This document shows, piece by piece, positions 46,786 through 58,884 of a DNA stretch of 64,000 nt. The stretch is from Lampris incognitus. Its lineage: Eukaryota > Chordata > Actinopteri > Lampriformes > Lampridae. Positions within the stretch are counted from its first letter, which is position 1, and each line of letters opens with the position of its first letter. Below the pieces are notes generated by a model. It made no database searches and had not been told where the DNA came from. It saw nothing but the letters and a program-made list of their open reading frames with translations. The DNA is taken from the NCBI RefSeq assembly GCF_029633865.1, contig NC_079211.1:142830085-142894084 (forward strand). The letters are read 5' to 3'. A program made the translations under genes and the position numbers.

Positions 46786-46915
46786 TCCACCCATCCATTA
46801 TCCCAACCGCTTATCCTGCTCTACTGAATTGCCCTTCTGGGGTAAGTAAAGTTGTTTGAATCTGAACCTGCTCTCAGGGGATGCTGGAGCCTATCCCAGC
46901 AGTCACTGGGCGGCA
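46786..46915 (-). mobile_element. SINE type A 3' end, interrupted by a 44-bp insert
   Basis: The complement of the SINE 3' domain (CATCCATTATCCCAACCGCT, GGAGCCTATCCCAGCAGTCA) is split at 46823-46866. The insert is flanked by CCTGCTCT on both sides. Confidence 0.75.
46823..46866. mobile_element. 44-bp insert with 8-bp target duplication
   Basis: CCTGCTCT occurs at 46815-46822 and 46867-46874. The insert, ending GTTTGAATCTGAA, resembles a LINE 3' terminus, so it looks like an extremely 5'-truncated insertion. Confidence 0.6.
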
Positions 46916-46994
46916 AATTAGCGATACAGTAGGTTCATGTTCATCACTTGTGTAAACTACTAACATTAGCCCCTAGCTAACGGGTCTAACCCTT

Positions 46995-47060
46995 TAGCCG
47001 AGCGGTCAGTGGTGTCGCCTTGTGGTGCAGTATACCCCGTATCGAATCCCGCACCGGGCG
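46995..47060 (+). other. tRNA-like sequence in the left arm
   Basis: A box TAGCCGAGCGG (46995-47005) and B box GTATCGAATCC (47039-47049), 44 bp apart, followed by CGCACCGGGCG. It resembles the 5' half and T-arm of a tRNA but lacks a complete acceptor pairing, so it is not called as a tRNA gene. Confidence 0.5.
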
Positions 47061-47542
47061 AAAAAATAACCGGTTACACTTGCATTGTTCTGTTGTGCGA
47101 TTTGAACGGTAATTGCGCTTAACTGTGATGCGCAGAGTGGTCTCGATCTGGTAATGATCGACTGTTTCTGCCCCCACCCACTACCAATGGGAATTCGCGG
47201 TAATTCCCCCATTCCAATGAAATACTCATCGAAGAAACACTCGGTCTTACCGCTTTAGTGACTATTTCACCCCTTTTTCGGGTATGTGACTTTAGCAACT
47301 TGCTAACATGTTAAAGGTGCCCAGAGATTGTTATTTTGAGCAAATTAGAGCCGAATTTTGTCGAGCCTAGTTAAATGTCTGTATGTGAGAGAGAGAGAGA
47401 ACGCGCCCCCCACACCAATGTAACCGGTTATTTTCTTGCCCGGTGCGGGATTCGATACTGGGTGTACTGCGCCACAAGGCGACATCACTAACCGCTCGGC
47501 TAAAGGTTCAGACCCCTTACCTAGGGGCTAACGTGTCTTATA

Positions 47543-48147
47543 CAGTGTTTCTCAACCGGGGGTCCACGGACCCCTAGTGGTCCGTGGTGTAATTGCAAGG
47601 GGTCGGTGAAAATAAAATATCTTTAAAAAAAGATCCTATGACATTTATAGAAATAGGATTATTTTACTCAAATGTGACTGAGACCTTTATCTACCTAAAC
47701 TATAAAGGGTAACAGGACTTTTTTCTCTAATTACATCTGTTTCACAAGTGTAATTTATTGTATTTTAATAAGAGATCTCGCTCGCGTTTGCATTGTTAAA
47801 AGTTACTGCATAAAAATTCTGTTGTTACATATATCTGAAAGTTGCTGAATACATATTCTGTTTTGTTACATATATCTGAAAGTTGCTGAATACATATTCT
47901 GTTTTGTTTCATATATCTGAAAGTTACTGCATAAGAATTCTGTTTTGTTAACTATGTCTAAGTTACAACTGAAAGCTCTTATTTTTGCCCCAAAGAGTGA
48001 ATAAATGCTATAATGCAATTTAAAATGCAGTTTCTACTGTTTCTATCAAATTGCAACCCCCCTCCCCCAAGATCAGGTGGAGGGGTCCTCAGGGTAGATC
48101 AAAAATACGCAGGGGGTCCAGGACCCCAAAAAGGTTGAGAACCACTG
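47543..48147. mobile_element. hAT-type MITE inserted in the right arm
   Basis: 605 bp. Left end CAGTGTTTCTCAACCGGGGG, right end AAAAAGGTTGAGAACCACTG, inverted. TCTTATTA follows on the right and TCTTATA (one T lost) precedes on the left, consistent with an 8-bp duplication. It contains a minisatellite. Confidence 0.8.
47800..47960 (+). repeat. minisatellite inside the hAT element
   Basis: Three to four units of about 47 bp share ATATATCTGAAAGTTGCTGA and ATATTCTGTTTTGTT. Confidence 0.85.
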
Positions 48148-48803
48148 TCTTATTAGTAGTTTACACTAACAAAGCAGCCTGTTTTGCCCGGTGCCGACGC
48201 CATTTTGTGCCAACGCTGTGGATTCACACGTTGTCGTCCATTTTGCACCGTTATTCGTATAACACGTTTGATGCACTTTAGCGAGTTTTGGTGAATTCTA
48301 TGAGTTACTGGGCTTCAACTGTTTTCGGTAAACTACGGTGTGTACTGTCTTACTTGTCTACTTACCTGTAGCTACGTTATTTTGTAAACTGTTACTCATT
48401 TGAGAAGAATTGATTCCAGTAAAATACTCATCGAGGAAACACCCGTCTTATCGCTTCAGTGGTTGTTTCACCCCTTTTTCGGCGCACCTTGACACAGACA
48501 TTATCGCTGACGGTGCACCCGCACATTGACAACATTATTCATCATGTCATACTATTATACACACAAAACACAACTAGGTAGGTCGATTATTAGTCAAATA
48601 AATAATAAAGAGGTTCTACTTACATCATAGGCCCACTTAGCTCTGCGCAACGTCTTCCCGCTTCGCCAGCTAGCTAACGTTTGTGTGTGGATTTTGCTAT
48701 GCGGTAGTACGCGTGTCCGTAAGTACGCGCAGGCGCACTTTGCACATTTTTGAACATAGCCGTGTACCGTAGACACAGCGCTCGAGTTGAGATCGCCGAT
48801 ACG

Positions 48804-49416
48804 CAGTGGCGCCCCCAAGGGGTGGCCAGGGGTGGCCACGGCCACCCTGATACTAGCCCCGCCCCCCCCGCTGCCCCCCCCAGCCATGAGTCACATATGC
48901 AGAATATGTTTCTGATTATACATAATATGCTTCTATTTGATATTTTACATTAGGTGCTGTTCATTTGAATCAATGATGTATATTTTTCATAATGATTCAT
49001 GTCAAAGAAAATAAGAAATGCATAGCCAGGCAGCCAGCAGCTTTTGATCGTCCGTCACTGCGTCACACATATACAATATAACAACGAATCACCAACACGT
49101 TACAATATATACAGATACATAACAGATTAAAACAGAACTGTTGTGGAACTCAAAATGTTAACTGTACCGGTATTAGTCTATGCACATCAGATATTTAGTA
49201 ACATTAACTGTAAAAAAAAATAAGAAACCAAAGTATTTCAGTATGCGATTCCTTAACTCTCATATTGGCAGTTTTCAATCAGCCTATACAGTGTACTACA
49301 ACAGCATAATAGAATTCCTGAAATCCAGTCATGGCTTTTGGTTTTGGTGTGCCACCCCAAGATTTTCAGTGGCCCCATTTGGCCATCCTGATGAAAAATG
49401 TCTGGGGGCGCCACTG
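48804..49416. mobile_element. hAT-type MITE, CAGTGGCGCC ends
   Basis: 613 bp, with CAGTGGCGCCCCCA at the left and TGGGGGCGCCACTG at the right. CCGATACG (48796-48803) and CTGATACG (49417-49424) match at 7 of 8 positions. No transposase frame. Confidence 0.8.
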
Positions 49417-49429
49417 CTGATACGATAGT

Positions 49430-50075
49430 GGGGAGATAAAGAGGGGTCCGTGCGTGTGGACCCTAAACTGTTGCAGGCCCCTTACCTGCATGTATGGAAG
49501 TTTCGCCTCTGTCCTCTCCTTGTAAGATGCCGTGTAACTTCATCAAGGCTTGTGCAATCAATTCTTCCACTGCTGAGGGAAAATATTTATACTCAGCTGC
49601 TTTCTAATTTCACTTTTGATGGCTTTACTTTTGAAGGATCAGGTGGAGAACTTTAATTCAACATGCCTATGGGATAACCACCACCACCACCACACTACAA
49701 ATCAGCCTCCACAAGGTGCTGGAGGCCTACGGCAGAGGTGAAATAGAAATTTGCACAGAGTAAGTGTGCAGAAGCTTCAATCTTTTTTTCTAATTCGGTT
49801 TGCTTCGAAAATTCAGATCCCATGAAAAAAAAAATGCCAGAATTTTTCTTCAGACGTATAATCACACTTGTGCTATTAAATGAAAATTCAGTAAAGCATA
49901 ATGAAAGAACAGAAACTGGTGTTCAGCTGTAACACTGTTATGATTGCTAACAGGAAAAAAGTATTTTCCTTCTGTCATTCTGAACAGCTGTTGTAAACCG
50001 AGTGTCCTATTCCAGTCCTATCAAGCGCCTCATAAATGCATCAGTGTTCAGTGATATAAATGCCTCCTCACGAAT
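49430..50075. other. no gene seen
   Basis: No identified elements apart from a CAC patch (49680-49692). Confidence 0.4.
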
Positions 50076-50077
50076 GA

Positions 50078-50400
50078 ATAAATGAAAGCCACTTTATTTT
50101 GTCATTGTATGTTGCAATGACATTGTAGGTTACAATGAATTTGTTCTCTGCATTTAATCCATCCTATTGTATAGCAGCAGTGGGCAGCTGCAGCGCCCAG
50201 GGACCAACTCCAGTTCTTCTTTCCATTGCCTTGCTCAGGGGCACAGACAAGAGTATTAACCCCAACATGCATGTCTATTTTTGATGGTGGGAGGAAACCC
50301 ATGCAGACACGGGGATAACATGCAAACTCCACACAGAAAGGACCCAGGACCTTCTTGCTGTGAGGCAACAGCGCTAACCACTGGGCCACCATGCCCCCCA
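50078..50400 (-). mobile_element. tRNA-headed SINE, 3' end type B
   Basis: The plus strand starts AATGAAAGCCACTTTATTTT (3' end) and includes GGGCAGCTGCAGCGCCCAGG and CCTTGCTCAGGGGCACAGAC. The head complement is CGCTAACCACTGGGCCACC (50370-50388). The central part is deleted relative to the 63.3-kb copy. Confidence 0.8.
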
Positions 50401-51374
50401 ATGTGTAAGACGTTTCTGAATGTTTTAAATGAGAAAACATCAATCAAGTATAAAGATTCAGAAACCTCCTTTTGACTGTGATTGTGTTGTTTCCCACAAA
50501 GTAAACACGTCATTAGGTTTAAGCCCATTTCATCTGAAATAGTTTTGCTGATTTTTTCCCCACCATACAAAACCATCATGTCACCTTGACATGCTACCCA
50601 ACACATACTGCCGAAGGTCCTTATTACTGTACGTTCTTATAGTCGAATCATAAATTGTTCATTGAACACATGTTGCATGCACACTTACTTATTTCAAATG
50701 TGCTCTTGTCTTCTAAGCCTAATCAGAGCCCCTCCATTCTTAGGAATTACGGACCTGGTTTCTTAAAGCTGCTACAAGGAGTGTTTCACCGATTATTCAT
50801 CAGTCTCAGTTTAATTTTGATGTCCCTGTGTGACCGACATAAGCAAACAAAAACATCAGCAAGAAAATTATATATTGCTATATGATCATTTCAGAAGGTT
50901 GTGTCTGGGTCAGATTCCCAGCAAAATCTGAGGAAATGATTTACGGCACACAGGCCAGATGCATAGCCACTATTGGAGATACATTACCTCATCGCTGCAT
51001 ATGTTACAAACAGCTGGTTTTCCAAAACACCACCACATCTCTCACTACTCTCGTTATAGCAAATACACAAGCCTAGGCTAACGCACAATGAAGTCCCTCG
51101 TCTGTGCAACACCACTGCTTTTATCCATAGGGCTGTGCAAAGTAAAGGAGAAAAAAAAAGTCCCTTTTTAGCAGCTTTGAATCCAGTTTCTGTTTAAGTT
51201 TTTTGAGAACATTGCTTATAACAAATTGAGTGATCCTAAGAGCAGAAACAATCTATTCATGATCAAATGACCTATCCAACAATCGGCTTTGGTTCAAAAC
51301 AGCACAAAGAGCATTGTCCATATGATCCAAATGATTCCCCCCCCCCCCCCGCCCCCGTTTGTAGCTGTGGTCAC
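50401..51374. other. no gene seen
   Basis: Unassigned sequence, with a C-run at 51338-51350 just before the LINE fragment. Confidence 0.4.
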
Positions 51375-52495
51375 TGGTACATGCTCATTTTTAGTTCTTC
51401 TTGACTTTAGTGCTGCTTGTGACACGGTCCATGATCAGGTCTTTGTTGATCGTTTTAAAAATTAGGTGGGAATTACGACCACTGTTCTCTCAGCTGGTTT
51501 ATATCATATCTCACAGACTGTTTTCCACTAGCTTGGACCGCTCCACCCGGCACCTTTTTTTTAAAGTGGAGTTCCTCGCGGCTGTGGGTCCTGTTTTGTT
51601 TTCCACAACGCTTCCACTCCTTCTAATAATTCATCGCTACAACGTTGCCTTTTATTGTTATGCTGATGATACACAGCTGTATTTGCCTGTTAAACGAAAT
51701 GACAGCCTTGTTTCTCTGAACGGCCGTAGTCGATATTAATTGCTAAATGTCTCAAACCTATCACGCTCAACAAAAACACAACTGTTATATTTGGCCTGGC
51801 AACGCTGGATACTCTTGAACATCACGGCCACCTGGCAACTGATGTTAAACCGGCTGCCAGGATACCCTTCAGTGTGTCGTTTAGGAATTATCTACAAAAT
51901 TAGATCAATTTTATCCTTTTATGACCTGGAAAAAGCTATTCATGCTTTAATATTTTCAAGACTTGGCTATTTAAACTCTTAGTGCTCCTCCTGGCCTAAT
52001 TGGAAAGCCCCGTCTCCGTTGCATCGAGCCCAGGATGCTGCAGCTAGCCTGGTAAGAATAACTAAGGCAGACCAGTCGATTCCCTTCCTTTGGCTTCTCT
52101 GTGAATTTAGAACTGACTTTGAGATGTTATTGATTACTTTTAAGGCGACTAATGGATTCATTCATATCGCCGGAGTTTTTATTTGGCTATGTACAGAAAA
52201 AGAAATTATAGTCTTAAATCAACAGACAAAAAGCGATAGAATGTTTGCAACCGATGCAATATTCCTGAAAGGGTAGGACTATCAATCTCTCTCCCTCCAT
52301 TTTAATTGTTTTAACCAGTGTTTTATTGTTGTTGCATGAGCATTTTTTATCGTTACCAGTATATCGCCGCTGTCCTTGGCTGGTATTCACTGCATTTATT
52401 TTACAGTTCTAATTTTGTTCGGTTTAGAATAAGAGGAAATTTTTTGAAGCTCTGTTTTCGAAAAGTGCTATGTAAACAGTGTTCATGACAGTGTT
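51375..52495 (+). mobile_element. L2-clade LINE fragment with intact YADD box
   Basis: VLLDFSAACDTVHDQVF begins about 51395. The open stretch 51401-51739 holds YADDTQLYLPV (YADD at 51659-51670). Downstream pieces give the CRLGIIYKIRSILSFYDLEK and RAQDAAASLVRITKADQS C-terminal motifs. The 3' tail AAAGTGCTATGTAAA is near 52460. Frameshifted in several places. Confidence 0.8.
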
Positions 52496-55400
52496 TTGTT
52501 ATTGCCGGGGATGCTCACCATTAAGACATAAGGGTCGTGAGCACAATGTTTTAAAGCGGTAAGAAACATCAATATGAAATATGTACTGGACAAAAAAAGT
52601 GTCTACGTACGTACCTAGAAAGATTTATCAGTGTTTTGTTGCAAGCACCGAAAAAGGTACCACTGTACTCTGCAGCCCTGGAGAGGACAGCTTCATCATG
52701 AAGCCTGCTCCTACCCCGTGGAGGGGAAATAATGGCCTTTGTTGACAGTCTTTATTTATAGTCCTGGGAATGAAAGTCAACGAGAAGGGGAGGGGGGGGT
52801 CAATTATGCTGTTTTAAAACACTGTTGACAAACAGAATCGATTGATTTGAGATGAACAATATCTTCATTCAGAATTATACCTGCACATTACTATAGACCC
52901 CCCATAACAAAAACATTTATGAGCGACTTGAGAGTAAGTGGTGAAAGAATAGGTCGGCTCAACGTTGGCCACAGCTGAGGTACCCGGCCGTCGACGGTGG
53001 TGAGAGCGAGGCCGTCACTCACGGTGACCCTTGCCCATGAACAGACGTCAACATGTCAACACACTACGTAACGACCGTTTATAGTCTGTAAATTTATAAA
53101 AAGGCACAACAAGCGACGACCAAATATGACTGGATATCTGAACCGCTGACAGGCTGTATGAATCGAGTCGTCCAGGTACCGCGTGCACTAGACAGACTAG
53201 ATAGGTGCTTACCGCTGTTGTGCACCGAATCCCTCAGAAACCTTCGCCTTGAAAACTCCTTCCCCCTCCCCGGCGTCTCACAGACATTGGAGGCAGATGC
53301 GGCTCGATGACAAGCTTGGACAGAAGCCATTCTCAACTAAGCATCTAATTTTACCGATATCATGCTTACCTCAGGGGGCTTAACCTGTATGTAACATGGC
53401 GTATCGGTTTTCCCGCCTGCTCCCTGGAGGAGCCGTGTGTGTTTGAGGGGGAGCACTGTCACGAGCAAACAGAGGGCCAACAGAGCTCCCGGGCCCTGGG
53501 CACGCGTCCAGCCCACGGCACGCACACCAACCCATCTTCCTACCCCCGGGACCCTCTCACTGATGGCTTGGACTGGATTTGCACTGTGCCATGATGCTTT
53601 CATTAAGCTAGTTTATTCCCCGTTTTCCACTGCTGGGCATCTCTCCCATCTGCGTTCGCTCACAGTGATCAGCCAAGCTGCTGAGGCTTCGGACATAGGT
53701 TGTATTTCATTGAGGATGCACAGCGAATTGACTACAAATCCCATTGCTCTCTCCATTTTCCATCCGACTGGCTGCGTGGTGAGGGTGTACGCCATAAAGC
53801 TAGTGGGCTGTGGCTTGGCGTTTGGACAAAATAATGCCTCTTTGCCTGGAGCTCGGGGTTGTATGGGCAGGTCAAGGCCATCTGAGAGTGCTACGGCGGC
53901 CCAGATGATTGTGGCTCGGCAGGAGACGGTTTGATGTCGGCGGTGAGCGAGCGCGTTGTCCTTTGGTCATTATCAAGAGAGCCGCTATCATATTCCCCTT
54001 GCCTAAGCACTTCACATGATCCAAAACAACTTGTGTAATCAGCCTTTATTGAGAATTTGGAACAACAAACCCACACATTTAGTCCAGCGAGTAAACTAAA
54101 TAAAAAAGGTAAAAATATCCCAAATGAAAAGACTCTTCAAGGCAGTTTAATAACAAACAAATGGGTCCGGAGGACATCGTTGTTTGTATTACTGCCTCGC
54201 TGTATGTTGAAATGCTTCAAGTCGCCTCCATCTTTCACGAAGCGCCGAGGCCTGCAAGTTGCGAAAATCTACTTCTCTCTCGAGGGGCGTGGTCTACCTG
54301 GGTGACGCAACACTTGAGGAGAGTGGCGATAATGATGACATCATTACTCTTGATAATGTGAAAGTATACATATATATCCAATGCATTTTCAATAGAGTGC
54401 TGCAAGTGCACTAAAAGTGCAGTTAGTACATAAAATTCTGATGGGGAACCAGATTTTTTTTGGGGGGGGGGTCACATTTGCATGACCCTTGCTGGTATTA
54501 TTTATTTACTTTTATTTTATTTATCCGCCTCAGCATACAGCCTTGCTCCAAAAAAAAAAATGCTAGCTGGTTACGCAGGAGGTACTTCGCCATTTTCCAT
54601 CGCCGGTTACGCCATTTTTATCTCCATTTCGGAGCCGTATACTTCAGGCGGTTTCTACTCGGCCCTTATTTAAAAATCTGAACAAAAGACCCTTTTGAAC
54701 TGACGAGGCGGGGGTGGGGGTGGGGGTGGGGGGGCTATATCCAAAAACGGAGCATGAAACATAAGTAATTGTGTTTACTCTACCAACATCCAACAAAGTG
54801 CAGTAATTAATGTATATGAGGCATACCATCGCCAAGGTCCATTACAACTGTACATTACTTGGGCTGTTTTAGGACAGAATGCCGTACGGGGCATGGAAAA
54901 TGTAACTGCATCGAGAGACAGAGGTTATGTGCAGCACTGCCCACAAAGCAACAACTCCATAAACATCCTAGCATCTGGCTTGTGTTCCCATCATAAGCCA
55001 TGCTCAAATTTAATTACCAAGCCGGCATACTCTGAGCAATGTTGAAGGTCTGATGATGAAGTGCTATGTACATAGCCATGATTAGGGATTATGCATAGAT
55101 GTGGCGAATGCGATTATACAATGGAGAAACATACCAGCGTCATAACACAAAAACCACAGCAATTCTCCAGAAGTCAATATCTCCTGAGTTCTGGCAATTA
55201 CCAGAAAAACAAGAAAACAAATTAAAACGTTTTAACGACGCTGGAATTAGCACGGCGGTGAGAATTATAGCATGTCCGTCGTGAGTTGGGAAATGTAAAC
55301 CTTTATTACTTTTTTCTTTTTTTTTTGAACAATTCAATGCCAAGGCACTCGCAAATCCACACACATGTATGTACATGTGGGCACGGCCCCGACATGAACG

Positions 55401-56636
55401 CTTCCACTTTTGACCTCTGACCTGCAGCGGATGGACATCGCCGGTCTTGCTGAGGTACGCACTGACACTTTTCATAGAATGGGAATTCTTTAAGCCACCG
55501 GAATTCAGTTATGATCGTTTTACTGGCCCGGAGAATTGGCACTGATGTGACTTTCTTTCAGCAAGCTTGTCCCTTTACTTACGTGTGAATCTGGTGATCT
55601 ATAGATCGAGTCCTTGCAGAGGGGGACCTACTGCATGGCGCTGTTGTCACGGTTCATTCGGCTATATTGATAAAAAAATAACTGCAAACACAAAAGGTTC
55701 ACCAAGGTTTGGAAGTGATATGCTAAATGACAGCATTTTGTGCCAGTGTTTTGTGTCATATTGTTGACGATAGAGTGTCAGACATTGGGGCATCCTGGTA
55801 GCACATACCCTATAGGCTCAGACCCGTGTTTGAGTCTGGACCTTTGCTGCATGTCCACGCCTTCTCTCTTCACTGCGTTATTGTCCATCAGTTTCTCCTG
55901 TCTCGCCAGATAAAAGAGAAAATGCTGCAGGAAAAAAAAGGCGTCAGAGGTGACTAAAACTACAAAGCGCCCATGCTTTTCAACTTTCGCGTTCAAACGG
56001 CATGCAGAGAGTATTCGGGTGTAGCAAATATGAAGTCTGCTTATTGCTTATGATGCAAGCTGCGCTGTAGCTTCCTTGTTCAAGACAAATTATTTGGAAT
56101 TCAAATTCTGTCCGCTGCTAACGAATTCAGCTGAGAGGCAAAGTTACTGTATCACAGTGCGCCTACATGCAGTAATTTTACTTTACAATGTTTTACAAAG
56201 CATGGGATGCGGAGGCCTGCTGCAGTGCTAACACAAGACAGATGTGATAGATGGTAAATAGATGCATGATGGGGGACTTCTACGGGGCCACCACTATGCA
56301 GCTCGTATCAGATTGAATCAGGAACAGTATTAGCATGCAAATTGAAAAAAGGAGCAGTATTTCTTTTGGATTAACTGGCTGCCACCGCCTGTGACAACTC
56401 ATAGGCTTTATCACACCCATGTGAAATACTGTAGCTGTGCGGGTACATGCCCGTGGGCATCTTGGAGAAAGTCTGCTCTGATTTAGTCATAGAAGTCATT
56501 AAAATGTGTTATTGGTCACATTTGAAAATAGATTCAGGTACAAGCATCACTCTGACACAGCAGAATTCACCAGGCTGGAAAAGAGAACATTCCCTTTCAT
56601 GCAGGAAACTGTGGTGCGGGCGCACACACACACACG

Positions 56637-56667
<31 letters not shown>

Positions 56668-57462
56668 GCATAGGCGCTCACAGACGAACACATTAAATAA
56701 AGTATCCATAATTCTGTCAATCTGAAATGGAAAAAAAAAAGCATGATGAATAGGAGAATGATAGGAGAATGCAAGAATGTGAGGTTAAATTGGATTCAGC
56801 TAGCCAAGTTGCATACCAACAACTCAAAACACTGAACATCCAAATCCAGCTTTTTACCTTTGCTGCATACTATCCTATTTTCCATCATCCTGCTCTCTCG
56901 TCAGTGCGTCTTCTCCATTCGAAGCGAAATGCCATAAAAAAAAACTGACAAAAGTATTTCAGCATTATATATTCACAAAAGCATCTTGTAAATCTTTCTA
57001 ATCCGATCCCTGATTTTTAGCAAGACGTCGAATTGCAGTCATATATGGTAAGAATATGGTTGCATGTATGGTTGACCCGTCATGAGTTACAATTAAGAGT
57101 TTGATGAAGTGATCCTGAATTATGAGTATGACATGTATCATGGAGCAGTAATACACAAATATAGATCATGTGAACAAAGAAGCCTTACAAATTTGGAAAA
57201 TGAATGCAATTCAAAAATATTTTTGCCTTTTATGGGTAAAAAAAAAAAAAAGAAAAGAAGGTACAAACTCCAGGTTAACTCATTATTTTTCATATGAATT
57301 TTTGGAATATTTCTGTCAGTTGTGATATGAAAGGAGCCCCGTGCAGGCATCTTGTAAACATTTTAGTTGCTTCATACTGGTTGGGAGAATCTTTTGTCAT
57401 AATACCTTGTGCAGCACATTTAAATGACTAGACAGATATGCAACACAATCTGTCTGACTATA
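52496..57462. other. no gene supported
   Basis: 53437-53934 is open for 165 codons but has no motif, no family resemblance and no splice context. 52970-53560 is relatively CpG-rich. Simple repeats: (GGGGTG)n at 54710-54732 and (CA)n at 56623-56670. The rest looks unique. Confidence 0.4.
56623..56670 (+). repeat. (CA)n/(CGCA)n microsatellite
   Basis: CACACACACACGCACGCACA and a CA tract. Confidence 0.9.
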
Positions 57463-58017
57463 TTAAAGCAACACTGTGCAACGTTTCTTTTACAGCTTCA
57501 AAGTCATTTTGATGGTACACTGACTTGTAATGGGGAGAACAGTGCCTCTTCCACTCCCACGCCACACTATGAACGCCTGTTCTTGCACTATGTCGTTTGA
57601 GTTGAGCGGGTACGATCTCCCATGAGCGACCCCCCCCCAGGAAGGTGAAGGCATGACCCGCCCTACTCTGTCTCTGATTGGCTTACCCTGATCTTTTAAC
57701 CCCAACCAATCTCCCTCCTCACATGAGCAACCAACGACTAATCAACCCAACCAGCGGAGGCAACGAGTACTAGCCAATCAGATGCAGAGTAGGGCGAGTG
57801 ACTTCACCGTCCTAGGAAAAAAAAAAAAAAGAAAGAATAAGGTATCGCTCGCGGGAGATCGTACCCGCTCAACCCAAGCTACATAGTGCAAGAAGAGGCG
57901 TTCATGGCGTGGAGCGGGAATGAAAGAGGCACCATTCTCCCCATCACAAGTCAGCGTACCATCAAAATGATTTTTAAGATGTTATTTTAAGGTAAATAAA
58001 AGTTCCACAATGTTGTT
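57463..58017. mobile_element. foldback MITE with ~170-bp arms
   Basis: The left arm (57463-57630) contains GTCATTTTGATGGTACACTG and GAGCGGGTACGATCTCCC. The right arm (57843-58017) is its inverse, with AAAATGATTT, GTACCATC and GGGAGATCGTACCCGCTC. No coding sequence. A (TTG)n tract follows at 58009-58033. Superfamily not determined. Confidence 0.85.
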
Positions 58018-58408
58018 GTTGTTGTTGTTGTTGCATGAGCAACTGCCACGTTATGGCAAGTGGTGACCTTCTAATTTGCTGAGTTTATGCCCAGTCAACA
58101 AGGTGTAAGTGAGTCCATGTCTCATATGCTGGTCAACCTATTCTCTTTGAAGCATCTCTTTTAAAGCAGTGTTTACCACCACTGCCGCCTAAAAAAAGTC
58201 CAATCACTTTGGGTTTTAGAGGCATTTAAAGTTGAGTAATTGAAAACACTTGTCTGTGTAAACGGATGTGGGCACCGCTCCAAAATGTATTCCTCAGATG
58301 CCTGGGCTGGAGACAGATCCAGATGGGTCTGAACTGAAACCAGATGGCTGGGTGAAGGAGAGCACAGCCTAGGTACTACACACTGCATACAAACCAACTC
58401 CTCCGTAG

Positions 58409-58431
58409 GTGTGTGTGTGTGTGTGTGTGTG
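58409..58431 (+). repeat. (GT)n tract
   Basis: Eleven GT units. Confidence 0.9.
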
Positions 58432-58884
58432 TACTTAACGTGTGTCTATGCAGATATGTGTCCACGTGCGTTAGGGATGCCACGATGTGATGATGACTCG
58501 GTTTCTCTCCGAGACGGGAATCAAGTCCTCTGATTTACAAACCACCGTGGTCAAACATCTACTTGTTGGGAGTAGAGACGTGGCTCCGAACGCAGCGATA
58601 ACGACAAACCTACAAACTGCAGCCTATAGGCCACACGGCTACGGGAGTCCATGTAGGCAAAAAGCAAATCCAAATCACAGGGTCGTGTTCGCGACCCGGA
58701 CTGCTCTCGCGACACTTCGATACACGCCTCCTCTTGAATCAGCCTGGGTCCGATAGACTCGGTGTTCGGCAGACTTTCGGTGTTGTAACGGAACATAAAC
58801 AAAGGTTAACGGTTGCACCGAGACGCCTGACGTGACCATGTGGACCATCGCAAATGGCGAGCAACATACTGCAGCGAATTCAAA

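Larger units (their letters stand above)
46949..48169. mobile_element. foldback element with tRNA-like arms
   Basis: The left arm (46949-47082) and right arm (47420-47542 plus 48148-48169) are inverted copies, by eye close to 90 percent alike. Each has an A-box-like TAGCCGAGCGG and a B-box-like GTATCGAATCC, with pol III-type orientation pointing inward. A hAT element (47543-48147) interrupts the right arm. No coding sequence. Confidence 0.7.
47208..48487 (+). repeat. direct repeat pair 1.2 kb apart
   Basis: 47208-47285 and about 48410-48483 share AAAATACTCATCGA, GAAACAC, and GTTTCACCCCTTTTTCGG-type text in the same orientation. They bracket the right arm of the foldback element. Confidence 0.65.

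Noticed and set aside
53437..53934. 165-codon open frame on the plus strand
   Set aside because: No motif, signal or family resemblance, and no upstream promoter or splice context; it lies in a GC-richer patch where chance open frames are longer.
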